A stretch of DNA of 64,000 nucleotides, taken from positions 48,299,455 to 48,363,454 of the forward strand of contig CM053799.1 of the NCBI GenBank assembly GCA_028671895.1, in the 5' to 3' direction. Source of the DNA: Oenanthe sinensis. Lineage: Eukaryota; Streptophyta; Magnoliopsida; Apiales; Apiaceae. The notes under the pieces are model-generated. The model searched no databases. It was given only the letters and a program-made list of their open reading frames with translations, and had not been told where the DNA came from. The translations under genes and the position numbers were made by a program. Below, one piece after another: positions 12,416 to 22,210 of this stretch (positions are counted from its first letter, which is position 1; each line of letters starts with the position of its first letter).

Positions 12416-12442
12416 GTTCTTTCCCGCTTTAACTCTATATAT

Positions 12443-13728
12443 TTAACAAATTTTTACCTTTGTACTTCCGTTCACTGCAGTGCTTGGCTTCAGTTCAATT
12501 ATAAGGTCTCTTGGCCATGAAATATAAGTTCCAACAGCTTGTTCAACGGTCTCGATTTCATCCTTGATTGGGAAAGGAATCTTTACAGATCCTTGAATTG
12601 CACGAGTAATTGACACTCGTGCATTCTGTTCTTCTATAGCTTTCCCATGAACAACATCAGCCTTTGTATCCACTGTTGCATAAGCAACAATATTCAAAGG
12701 AGAGTCGATTGCCAATTCGTACTCCATAACAGCCAATTCAGGTTTCATGCCCACGTTACCAGCTACTTGATCATCTTCGACTTGTACAACCTCCAATTCC
12801 CCCTCATTAAATTTTTCCAACTCAATATTTTCCTCGTTATTTTTTCCCGCCCCAGTCTTCTCCTCGTTTTTTTTCTCTAACTTAGTCTTCTCATTCTTTT
12901 TATCCAACTCAGTCTTCTCCTGAATCTGTTTTTCCTCTCCAACAGACATGTCATCTTTAACAAGATCCAATTTTTTTCTTGCACCTTGCAACTCCAACTC
13001 CTTCATCATAGCATGTGCGCCCTTGGAACAACTCCCTTGTTGTGATCCAATATTTGGACTAGAATCAGACTCAGCAGTCTTTCCCAAACATGCTGCTTTC
13101 AGCTTTGCCATCTCATCGGCCCAAAAGGAATCTCGCTCCCGAATTATCTTTTCAGTCTCTTCTTTCATAAATTTATGAATACCTTCTTGGATTCTGTCCT
13201 CTATTGACTTGCCTTTCTTCCTCTGCCTCAGAAGTTTAAAGTATGTAGACTGCTTGACATAAGCCCCTTGCCCACGTACTCGTCCTCCATGCTCAGGTTT
13301 ACCGAGCACCTTGGTCAAGACATCATCGGAGCCTTCTACCGTCACTTCCCCTTGTTTAACTCTTTCTTTCATTTTCTCCTAAAATATTGACAGCAAATGG
13401 AAGTAGTTAAGAAACAAAAGCACTGTGAGTATTATTTAGAAAATAAATGGCATGATAAAGTTAAAGTTACATAAATGAAAAACTTACAATCTCATCAGCA
13501 ATTTGTTTAATTTTTTCAGACTTATAGTTCCCATCTTTATCCTTGCGTGCAAGGAGCCACGAATCTGATCTATCTATCTCCATTTCAGGATCACCTTGAG
13601 ACTGTATGTGTAAACATGTTTGAAAAATCATACAGTGTCATTAAAACAAATAAACATATTTATTATACATGTTTTGTCTAATATGAGTCACGATTACTAA
13701 CCATTTCATGCTCTAGGTTGGAATAACC
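12443..13728 (-). pseudogene. TnpA-like (Ptta/En/Spm) transposase gene, 3' part: end of exon 3, exons 4-5
   Basis: Second half of a spliced minus-strand gene cut by element 2. The end of exon 3 (13702-13728) encodes YSNLEHEM and ends at a GTTAGT donor. Exon 4 (13488-13601, 38 codons) encodes SQGDPEMEIDRSDSWLLARK and ends at GTAAGT. Exon 5 starts at 13378 after a TTTTAG acceptor and stays open to a stop at 12443; a GTAAAAA string at 12451-12457 may instead be a donor to an exon lost or outside the window. These segments match the plant transposase Ptta/En/Spm family. After a charged coiled-coil stretch (EKTELDKKNEKTKLEKK), exon 5 reaches VGTYISWPRDL, typical of the DUF8039 domain. All exon frames are open, so the gene was probably intact until element 2 inserted. 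Confidence 0.85.
13724..13728 (+). repeat. Target-site duplication TAACC, left copy (element 2)
   Basis: TAACC precedes the TG of the 5' LTR and recurs directly after the CA of the 3' LTR at 27500-27504, an exact 5-bp duplication as expected for a copia integrase. Confidence 0.95.
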
Positions 13729-15218
13729 TGAAAGGCATATGACTAGGCCTATTTGTAATAATTAGATGGCAACTCAACTCTAACTAATAAAGAGAAGTAA
13801 ATACTAAACACTAAACAGGAATCAAGACGAAGACAGTCAACTAATCACAAAGGATCCAAGTATCAGAGGTATTTTGTAGGATTGCTACTCAACACTGGAA
13901 GAAGTTCAATTATTTGTTCAAGCGTCAGTGAAATTAATAATGTGGTAGTACTTCTATTGAAGACAGAAGATATAGAAGATTTCAAATGATTACTACAAGC
14001 AGATTCCATAAGAAGAATGCAAACAGTGAAGAAGAATTAATGACAGAAGGCCTCTAGTTAAATGTTATTTAAATGGAGAATATTTATTGGGATGACACAA
14101 ATGAACCAGACAGTACATTTGTGTGTCAACTAATATAATATTTATTCTTCATTTAATTCAAGAGGTTTCAAGATAAGAAGACGAAGAAAAGACAGGAAGA
14201 TTTCAAGAGCTTGTTGAAGAATATTGAAGAAGCTAGGGAAACTTGCTCATAACGGTTAATCTACAGCAGATCGAGATGCGGATCGAGTTTGATTATTAAA
14301 GGTAAAACATTGCAAGACAAATGTCGATCCACGGCAGATCGAGATGCGGATCAAGATTGATTGTTAAAGATAAGTCATACCGAGCAGGCTGAAGCAAAAG
14401 TCATACCGAGATTTCTGAGATCAAAAGGTCATGCTGGATTTATTTTGTTTATTTAAAATAAGTCATACCGATTTGTTTTAATTAAATAAAATCCGAATAT
14501 GACTTTCAATAAGTCATACCGAGCTTTTCTCTTTTAAATTAAGTCATTCTGATTTATTTTTAATTAAAGAAAACTCGAATATGACTTACAGAAAGTCATA
14601 CCGAGCTCAGAATAAGTCATACTGAGCTTTTCTCTTTTAAATTAAGTCATTCTGATTTATTTTTAATTAAAGAAAACTCGAATATGACTTACAAAAAGTC
14701 ATACCGAGCTCAGAATAAGTCATACCGAGCTATATAAGTCATGCCCAGTCTTTCTTAAGTCATACAAGTGTTAAAATAAGTCATACAGACTTATTTTCTT
14801 GAAATTAAGTCATACTCATAAAGGTCATAGCAGCCATTTCAAATCTCTATAAATATGAGATGATCTCTTCACTTTTTCAGTTGTTCAACTTGTTAAGAGT
14901 TAAGAAAATCAGTTCAAATTCAGAAATTTGTCTGCATTGTAATATTCACAGATTTCTGTGCTGAGTTTGAATATAATTGTTTAAACACGAACACTTCATG
15001 TCGAATTCGTTCTAGACTTTATATCAATCATATAACAGTTTTCTAAATATTAATTGTGTAATACTAATCAAGTTAAAAATAATATCTTTCACTTGAAAAG
15101 TATTTCATTATAATTAATATTTCGCGAGTAATTAAAATAATATTTTTAATCCAATTATTCCGCGATTAATTTTCAGATATTGTATTCAACCCCCCTTCTA
15201 CAATATCAGGGACCAACA
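13729..15218 (+). repeat. 5' LTR of element 2 (1490 bp)
   Basis: Starts TGAAAGGCATATGAC, ends CAGGGACCAACA. The U3 has two GATCGAGATGCGGATC words (14268, 14338), then an array of AAGTCATACCGAG words (14370-14830), then a TATA-like CTATAAATA at about 14847. The transcript start is probably a few tens of bases after that box. Confidence 0.96.
14370..14830. repeat. AAGTCATACCGAG repeat array in the U3 of element 2
   Basis: About eight full AAGTCATACCGAG words, plus variants AAGTCATTCTGA, AAGTCATGCC and inverted CGAATATGACTT, lie between 14370 and 14830. A longer unit of about 100 bp (CGAGCTTTTCTCTTTTAAAT to AAAGTCATACCGAGCTC) is duplicated within it. It lies just upstream of the TATA-like box. 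The same array is copied between pol and the third ORF (21590-21790). Confidence 0.9.
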
Positions 15219-15220
15219 AT

Positions 15221-15235
15221 TGGCATCAGAGCTGG
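15221..15235 (+). promoter_or_regulatory. Primer-binding site (initiator tRNA-Met type)
   Basis: TGGCATCAGAGCTGG begins two bases after the 5' LTR. It differs by one base from the usual plant copia site TGGTATCAGAGC, complementary to the 3' end of initiator methionine tRNA. Confidence 0.88.
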
Positions 15236-15425
15236 TTGATATAGAAAATATCAGATCCAAACCAAAAATTCCGCAACTCATACAGATCTCAAAAATTATT
15301 TTTAATTCAAAATAATTTTTTATTCGAAATAATTTTTCACTAAAAATTATTTCTGATCAAAAATTGTTTTCAGTCAAAAATTAAAATATTTTTTTTGAAA
15401 CACTTAATTTTTAATCTTATTAAAG

Positions 15426-17864
15426 ATGAGTACCCAGAAAGTTACAAGCATCAAGATTCCACAGTTCGACAGAGAACACTACAACTTGTGGAAACAAAAA
15501 ATGCTACTGTTTATCGGGATTGCAAATCCTAAGTATGCATTGATTATGGCTAAAGGTGTTGAGCTCCCTATATCAGTTGTTCTCGAACATACAGTAGATG
15601 GGGTCGTAATTCCCCACAGACAGTTTCCGAAAAGTCCGGCAGACTATACAGATGAGGAAACAGAAGCTGTGTCCCTTGATAATAATCTAAAGCTCATATT
15701 AATTGAATCCCTAGACTACATCATGTACAACCAAGTAGTCAATTGCAAGAATGCAAAACAAATCTGGGAAACAATTGAAATTATCAATGAGGGAACTGAA
15801 GAAGTTAAGGAGAATAGACTGGAGATCCTGACCACCCAATATGAACAGTTTAGATCCAACCCTGGTGAGGGTATCTCTGAGGTGTTTCAGAGACTAAACA
15901 AATTGATAAACGAGCTAAACATGAATGGAAAGTTTTATCAGAACCAAGAGGTGAACAGGAAATTTTTGTTGACCTTACCAGAGCATCTGGAGCACAGGAT
16001 TGCAGCCATCCGGGAATCTAGGGACATGAAAGAAGTAACCCTAGAAAGACTCTACGGAGTTTTAAAAACTTATGAGCTGGAACAGATCCAAACCAGAGAA
16101 ATGTATGGAAGAGGTAAGGTACTGAGTTCCTCCAAGGCATTAATGGTAGAAGCACCAGAGAAAGAAGAAGTGAAGGCTGTTGCACCTTCTAACAGTTCAA
16201 CAGAGTATGTGGTTCCAGAACTTGGACATACTGCTGACAAACAAGAAGATGGTGATTTCTACTCACTGGAAGAACTAGATCAGCTAGAAGATGAATCTCT
16301 AGCTATGGTTGCCAGGAAGTTTGGCAACATGAGATTCCGAAGAAACTCCTCATTCAGAAGTAAGCCTAATTTTGGAAGATTCCAAAGAGGAGGTTCTTCG
16401 ACAGCAGTATCAAAAAGCGGCTACAAGACCGGCTTAGTTGATAGAAGCAAGTTTCGTTGCTTCAACTGTAATGAGCTAGGCCACTTTGCAACTGAGTGCA
16501 AGAAGCCTAAGCAAGGGAAGAAGAGAGAGTCTTATGAAGAGCTCAAGGAGAAGTATGATGCGCTAGTGAAAAAGCATCAAGGAAAGTCCTATCTAGCAGC
16601 AGGCAAAAGCTGGGATGACTCAGATAACGATGATGAGGAAGAGCTGGGAAATCTTGCTCTTATGGCTTCATCAGAGGGATCACTGTCTCCCACCAGTGAC
16701 AGAGGAATAGAGGTAAATCCTTCGTGTCCTAAGATGTTTGCTTTGCTAGGTAAAGAACTAGATGGTGAAAGAGATAAAGTTAAGAAACTCAGACTCAAAG
16801 TCAAAGAGTTAATTGATGAGACTGAAGTTTTTAAACAGTTAAAAAGAAATCATGACAAGTTGACTATTAAGTTGACTGAAGACTTAGCTGTTCAAGTCAG
16901 CAAAGTCAGTTGTCATGTTGTTGTAGAAACTAATCTCAGAAACCAAATTGAAGAAGAAAAGAAGAAGTGTCTTGCATATAAGAATTCCTCATATATTGTT
17001 AAGAACCTAGTTGACCAACAAGAAATAAATCGTAAAGTTGGAATAGGCTTCGAGTATAACAAATCTGTAGGAAAACCAAGCAACATAACCCCCTTTAGAA
17101 AAAGTGCTGAAGAAAGGGGTATCCCACATGTTGTTAAAGACACACCGAAACCTCTCTTCATAACACCGATAGCTGAACCCATCCTTGAGACCTCTGTAAT
17201 AATTGCATATGAAATGCAGCTGGAAGATCTTGAGGAAGAGAAGAAGAGAGGAGAACAGGTTAAGGACATAAAAGGAGTTAATGTCCAGAAAGAAAAATGT
17301 GCACTAGAAACACCAGTGAAAGATGTGGGAACTTCTGATTCCCCCAGACCTGGTGTAGGTGCAAAAGACTTAAAGAGTAAAATGAACAGACCCAACATAT
17401 TTGTGAACAGTAGGAACAGTAACAATAAATTTCATTCTACTGAAAACTTCAAATCTGCTGAGAAAATTGAAGTAGAATCTGTTAAGCCTCCTACTGTATT
17501 GAATAACATGCCTACTATTGATGCTTTCCATAAACCTTGTGGTATAATGAATTGCATGTTATGTGCCTTTAATGCTATGACTGCTTACTTTAAATGCATG
17601 ATAGCTAAGAAAGATAACATGACACCTAGACAGCACATCAATAGTAAATTTGCTAAATCCAAGACTGCGACTCCTTCACCTGAGAAGAAGGAATCATATA
17701 TTCCTAAGTCTAAACAGAAAGTTGTTAAGACTGTTTATAGGAAGGTAGGAACAGTCAAGGAAGAAAATAATGTTGTTCGAAAAGGATCTGTTGTCAAAGC
17801 AGACAAAGGTCAATTCTTTAAGTATGCCGGGCCCAATCAATTTTGGGCTCCGAAGACAAATTAA
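15426..17864 (+). CDS. Gag polyprotein of element 2
   Basis: 812-residue Gag with an intact frame, starting at the first ATG about 190 bases after the primer site. Residues 5-35 (KIPQFDREHYNLWKQKM) are the DUF4219-like start. Residues about 80-220 are the UBN2/copia gag domain (NNLKLILIESLDYIMYN, WETIE, LLTLPEHLEHRIAAI). A CCHC knuckle CFNCNELGHFATEC has Cys345, Cys348, His353 and Cys358. A long charged coiled-coil segment follows, then a conserved Cys cluster (CGIMNCMLC, about residue 700) shared with element 1. Gag forms the virus-like particle and packages the RNA. It ends with GPNQFWAPKTN at a TAA; TGA and TAA follow in frame within 12 bases, before pol in the same frame. Confidence 0.95.
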   Translation: MSTQKVTSIKIPQFDREHYNLWKQKMLLFIGIANPKYALIMAKGVELPISVVLEHTVDGVVIPHRQFPKSPADYTDEETEAVSLDNNLKLILIESLDYIMYNQVVNCKNAKQIWETIEIINEGTEEVKENRLEILTTQYEQFRSNPGEGISEVFQRLNKLINELNMNGKFYQNQEVNRKFLLTLPEHLEHRIAAIRESRDMKEVTLERLYGVLKTYELEQIQTREMYGRGKVLSSSKALMVEAPEKEEVKAVAPSNSSTEYVVPELGHTADKQEDGDFYSLEELDQLEDESLAMVARKFGNMRFRRNSSFRSKPNFGRFQRGGSSTAVSKSGYKTGLVDRSKFRCFNCNELGHFATECKKPKQGKKRESYEELKEKYDALVKKHQGKSYLAAGKSWDDSDNDDEEELGNLALMASSEGSLSPTSDRGIEVNPSCPKMFALLGKELDGERDKVKKLRLKVKELIDETEVFKQLKRNHDKLTIKLTEDLAVQVSKVSCHVVVETNLRNQIEEEKKKCLAYKNSSYIVKNLVDQQEINRKVGIGFEYNKSVGKPSNITPFRKSAEERGIPHVVKDTPKPLFITPIAEPILETSVIIAYEMQLEDLEEEKKRGEQVKDIKGVNVQKEKCALETPVKDVGTSDSPRPGVGAKDLKSKMNRPNIFVNSRNSNNKFHSTENFKSAEKIEVESVKPPTVLNNMPTIDAFHKPCGIMNCMLCAFNAMTAYFKCMIAKKDNMTPRQHINSKFAKSKTATPSPEKKESYIPKSKQKVVKTVYRKVGTVKEENNVVRKGSVVKADKGQFFKYAGPNQFWAPKTN

Positions 17865-17876
17865 TCCGTTTGATAA

Positions 17877-20800
17877 TTGCAGGGAGTTAAACAGGCAAAC
17901 CGAGTTATATGGATCCTGGACAGCGGATCGTCAAGGCATATGACCGGAGATAGAGCCCTGCTATCAGACGTGGTTGAGAGAGCTGGCCCAATCGTCACCT
18001 TTGGAGATAACAGCAAAGGAATGACTACGGGATATGGCAAGTTAAATACAGGAAATGTTATCATTGAAAATGTCTCTTTGGTGGAAGAACTTAAGCACAA
18101 TCTACTCAGCGTCAGTCAATTTTGTGATAGAGGTTACAAAGTAAACTTTATCAAGGAGAAGTGCTTAATAGCTCATTCTAAAGAAGACAGACTAGCCTTG
18201 CGTGGAGTAAGGAAAGGAAACTTGTACGTAGCTGATCTCAACTCGGGAACTGAAGCTGAAGCAAACTGTTTTTATTCAAAAGCTTCAACAGAGGAAAGTT
18301 GGCTATGGCACAAGAAGCTCTCACACCTGAATTTCAAAACAATGAACTCTCTAGTCAAGAGGGATTTGGTGAGAGGACTGCCTCCGATGGAATTTACACA
18401 AGAAGGATTGTGTGAGGCATGTCAAAAAGGGAAGTCAAAGAAAGCAACTCACAGAGGCACAGACACTACAAACATCACTAAACCACTTCAACTCCTTCAC
18501 ATGGATTTATTTGGTCCAGTAAATATTCTGTCTATGTCAAGAAAGAAATACGCCTTAGTGATTGTGGATGACTTCACAAAGTATACATGGGTTTTATTCT
18601 TGAACTCTAAGGATGAAACTCCACAATTGGTGATTGACCATATAAAGCTGATTGAGTTAGATTCAAAGTTACCTGTCCGGGCAATCAGATCAGATAATGG
18701 AACAGAATTCAAAAATGAAGTTCTGAATAACTTCTGCTCAGACAAGGGGATAACAAGGCAGTACTCAGCACCAAGAACTCCGCAACAAAATGGAGTTGTA
18801 GAAAGGAAAAATAGAACCCTGATTGAAGCTGCAAGAACTATGCTAAGTGAATCAAGGTTACCTATCTACTTCTGGGCTGAAGCAGTTAATACAGCTTGTT
18901 ATACTCAGAATCGAACTCTGATCAACAAAGATCATATGAAAACTCCCTATGAATTAATGGCTGGCAAGAAACCTACTCTCAAGTACTTTCATGTATTTGG
19001 AGCCAAATGCTTTGTGCTAAAAGATGTAGATGAACGCATTGGCAAATTTGAGGCCAAGGCACATGAAGCTATTTTTGTCGGATACTCGAGAAGAGCATAT
19101 AGGGTTTACATAATTGATCAGCACCAAGTGAAGGAAAGTGTCAATGTAACTTTTGATGACACTAAACTCCCAAGTATCCAAACTGAAGATTCTTCTGAGT
19201 CATTAAAATTTGATAATTATCCAGACTCACATTCTGATGACGAAGAAGAACCTGAGGTTGCAGCAGGAAATGATGACTACAATGATGGTAATGATCCAGG
19301 TAATAGTGGTGGAAACAATGGCAACACTGGAGATTCTACTAATACCAGTGGTGGATCAACAAGTCATCCTGGCAGCAACTCAGGGGGAGATGAAAGATCA
19401 ACTGGCACAACACAACATCACAATGAATTTCGAGGCGAATCATCAAGATCAAACCTACCTAGGGAAAGGATATGGAGCAGAGATCATCCTTTTGAATTGA
19501 TCATAGGTGATCCAGATGTTGGAGTAAGAACCAGAAGTGCAACTTCAAATGAATGTTTATTCTCAGTTTTTCTATCTCAAGAAGAACCAAAGAAGATTGA
19601 AGATGCACTAATTGACCCAGATTGGGTTCTTGCCATGCAAGAAGAGCTCAATCAGTTCGAAAGACAAGAAGTCTGGACACTGGTACCCAGGCCTAAAGAT
19701 AGATCTGTTATTGGCACAAAATGGGTATACAGGAACAAATTAGACGGTGATGGCATTGTTACAAGGAACAAAGCCAGACTGGTTGCAAAAGGTTACTCCC
19801 AGGAAGAGGGAATTGATTATGACGAAACCTACGCACCAGTTGCAAGACTTGAAGCCATCAGGATATTTCTGGCATTCGCAGCACATTCCAATTTTAAAGT
19901 CTACCAAATGGATGTGAAGAGTGCATTTCTGAACGGAAAGCTAGAAGATGAAGTATATGTGGAACAGCCCCCTGGCTTTGAAAATCCAGAGTTTGCTGAT
20001 TTTGTGTACTTTCTGTTCAAAGCTCTCTATGGACTCAAGCAAGCACCGAGGACATGGTATGACACTCTCTCTGAGTTTTTACTTGAAAATGGTTTCACTA
20101 GAGGTGTCATAGATAAAACTCTCTTTTACAAATTACATAATAAAGATATGATATTTGTCCAAGTTTATGTTGACGATATTATATTTGGTTCTACTAACGA
20201 AAACTTGTGCAAGAGATTTGCTAAGTTAATGCAGAGCAGATATGAGATGAGCATGATGGGTGAGCTGTCATTCTTCCTTGGATTGCAAGTAAAGCAAAAG
20301 GAAGATGGGATTTTTATTTGCCAATCAAAGTACGTAAGAGATCTTCTCAGAAAATACAGCCTAGAAGATTCTTCACCGGCAAAAACCCCAATGCCAACAG
20401 CCACGAAGCTTGACAAAGATGAAACTGGTAAGAAAGTTGACATCACAAGCTACAGAGGTATGATAGGCTCATTATTATATCTAACTGCAAGTAGACCTGA
20501 CATAATGTTCGCAACTTGCTTATGTGCAAGGTTTCAATCTGACCCAAGAGAATCTCATCTAATAGCTGTTAAACGGATTTTTAGATATCTAAAGGGTACA
20601 CCAGATCTTGGAATTTGGTACCCTAAGGATACAGGTTTTGACCTAATAGGCTATACAGATTCAGACTATGCAGGGTGCAGGATGGACAGGAAAAGTACCT
20701 CTGGAAGCTGTCAGTTTCTAGGACGACGGTTGATCTCCTGGTACAGCAAGAAACAACATTCAGTATCTACCTCGACAGCCGAAGCAGAATACATTGCGGC

Positions 20801-21125
20801 AGGTAGCTGTTGTGCACAGATCTTGTGGATCAGGAATCAGCTAAATGACTATGGACTTGCGTTGAACAAAATTCCAATTTACTGCGACAACACAAGTGCT
20901 ATAGCTATTTCCAACAATCCTGTACAACATTCACGAACCAAGCACATTGACATAAGGTATCACTTTATCAGAGAGCATGTCATGAACGGAACTGTGGTGC
21001 TACATTTTGTACCCACAGAAGATCAGATAGCCGACATCTTCACAAAACCACTTGATGAATCCACTTTCTCAAAGCTGGTTAGTGAATTAGGGATGTTAAT
21101 GTTAAATGTTAAATTAAGCTCATAA
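17877..21125 (+). CDS. Pol polyprotein of element 2: protease, integrase, RT, RNase H
   Basis: An open frame of 1082 codons in the same frame as gag, separated from it by TAA, TGA and TAA. It opens at TTGCAGGG with no early ATG, so expression needs readthrough, splicing or another device. Protease site WILDSGSSRHMTGD (Asp15). Pre-integrase HHCC finger around residues 140-190 (HKKLSHLNF, CEACQKGK). Integrase catalytic Asp210 (HMDLFGP), Asp273 (SDNGTEF) and Glu309 (VVERKN), a DDx35E layout. RT with QMDVKSAFLNG and YVDD at residues 764-767. RNase H from about residue 925 (DSDYAGC, TSTAEAEY, CDNTSAIA). All catalytic residues are present. It processes Gag-Pol, copies the RNA to DNA and inserts it. 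Confidence 0.95.
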   Translation: MQGVKQANRVIWILDSGSSRHMTGDRALLSDVVERAGPIVTFGDNSKGMTTGYGKLNTGNVIIENVSLVEELKHNLLSVSQFCDRGYKVNFIKEKCLIAHSKEDRLALRGVRKGNLYVADLNSGTEAEANCFYSKASTEESWLWHKKLSHLNFKTMNSLVKRDLVRGLPPMEFTQEGLCEACQKGKSKKATHRGTDTTNITKPLQLLHMDLFGPVNILSMSRKKYALVIVDDFTKYTWVLFLNSKDETPQLVIDHIKLIELDSKLPVRAIRSDNGTEFKNEVLNNFCSDKGITRQYSAPRTPQQNGVVERKNRTLIEAARTMLSESRLPIYFWAEAVNTACYTQNRTLINKDHMKTPYELMAGKKPTLKYFHVFGAKCFVLKDVDERIGKFEAKAHEAIFVGYSRRAYRVYIIDQHQVKESVNVTFDDTKLPSIQTEDSSESLKFDNYPDSHSDDEEEPEVAAGNDDYNDGNDPGNSGGNNGNTGDSTNTSGGSTSHPGSNSGGDERSTGTTQHHNEFRGESSRSNLPRERIWSRDHPFELIIGDPDVGVRTRSATSNECLFSVFLSQEEPKKIEDALIDPDWVLAMQEELNQFERQEVWTLVPRPKDRSVIGTKWVYRNKLDGDGIVTRNKARLVAKGYSQEEGIDYDETYAPVARLEAIRIFLAFAAHSNFKVYQMDVKSAFLNGKLEDEVYVEQPPGFENPEFADFVYFLFKALYGLKQAPRTWYDTLSEFLLENGFTRGVIDKTLFYKLHNKDMIFVQVYVDDIIFGSTNENLCKRFAKLMQSRYEMSMMGELSFFLGLQVKQKEDGIFICQSKYVRDLLRKYSLEDSSPAKTPMPTATKLDKDETGKKVDITSYRGMIGSLLYLTASRPDIMFATCLCARFQSDPRESHLIAVKRIFRYLKGTPDLGIWYPKDTGFDLIGYTDSDYAGCRMDRKSTSGSCQFLGRRLISWYSKKQHSVSTSTAEAEYIAAGSCCAQILWIRNQLNDYGLALNKIPIYCDNTSAIAISNNPVQHSRTKHIDIRYHFIREHVMNGTVVLHFVPTEDQIADIFTKPLDESTFSKLVSELGMLMLNVKLSS
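19378..19389 (+). repeat. Internal polypurine motif within pol of element 2
   Basis: ACTCAGGGGGAG in the integrase-RT linker, at the equivalent place to three copies in element 1. It could act as a central plus-strand primer, as the internal tract of yeast Ty1 does; this is inference. Confidence 0.6.
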
Positions 21126-22210
21126 ATTTTAAATGTTAATATTTAAAGAATTTATGAGTCTTGAATTAATAAAATCCTAGAGCTTATGAATTTTTGGAAA
21201 ATTATCTTAAGATTAAATCAATATTCTTAGAAGATAAGTATTTCAATTAAAGCATAAGTAATTTTGTTTAAATTAAGCATTTATAAGAATTATGTAAATT
21301 AATGTATATATAATGTTCTAATTATTGTTGTACATTAATATAAATGATTATGTTATTAGTTATCCAATTAATTTACTTATTAAATTAATTCAAACATGAG
21401 TTAATTTAATTCTTAAATTAATTAGAACAATTAATAATGTAAATATTTATTATAAGTTAATATTTATTGAATAATTAATAACTTATCTAATATTCGAATA
21501 AGATTTTTATTATTTTATTTCGAATTTAGAAACAATTATTAATATAAGTAATTATTCTATTTTATTATTACAAATTCGTATGACTTATTTAAATCAGCAT
21601 GACTTATTATTATAAATGACTCAGTATGACTTAATCTAATAAATTTCGGCATGACTTTTCATTTTTAATAAAAAGTCATACCGAGAGATTAGAACAATAA
21701 GTCATACCGAGATATTCAAGTGATTTCTTCTCTAATAAGTCATACCGAGTAATTTGTTTTTATTTTCTATTAAAATTAAGTCATACCCAGCAATTCATAC
21801 ACACACACTGCTACATACTTACAACTCGTGAACAGCCTTTTCATTCTCAAAAATCGATCATTTTTGATCATTTTCAACTGATTTCAGTTGCTGTTACTTG
21901 CTGATTTCAAGCTCCTTGCTTGCTAGTTTGTTAAAATCTGTTAAAACAAACAAAACTCTGCCCGATTTTCATTAGAAATCAAGTGACTGTTCTTGATCAA
22001 AAAGAAAATTTCGATTGAAGCTTTCAAGTGTTTCTTGTGTTTAGAGGACCAGTTGTGTAGTGAATTGTTGATTAAAGCTGATTTTGGATTATTATAAATT
22101 AGGGTTTCAATTTTTCAAGTGTAACTTTTCAAATTTTGAACTGTAATTGTTCATTTTAATTTGTAATCGCACATTGTAATTTTATTAATTTGTAATAGTT
22201 TAAAGGAAAA
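21126..22210 (+). promoter_or_regulatory. pol to third-ORF spacer with LTR-type repeats (element 2)
   Basis: About 1.1 kb without a gene. The first 450 bp are extremely AT-rich (AATTAA words). From 21590 to 21790 there are at least three exact AAGTCATACCGAG words and several variants (AGTATGACTTA, GGCATGACTT, AAGTCATACCCAG), the same words as in this element's own U3. A leader-like T-rich region follows up to the ATG at 22211. By position it could be an internal promoter for the third ORF. Confidence 0.5.

Noticed and set aside
16913..17425. 170-codon minus-strand frame
   Set aside because: Antisense of the gag of element 2, with no independent features.
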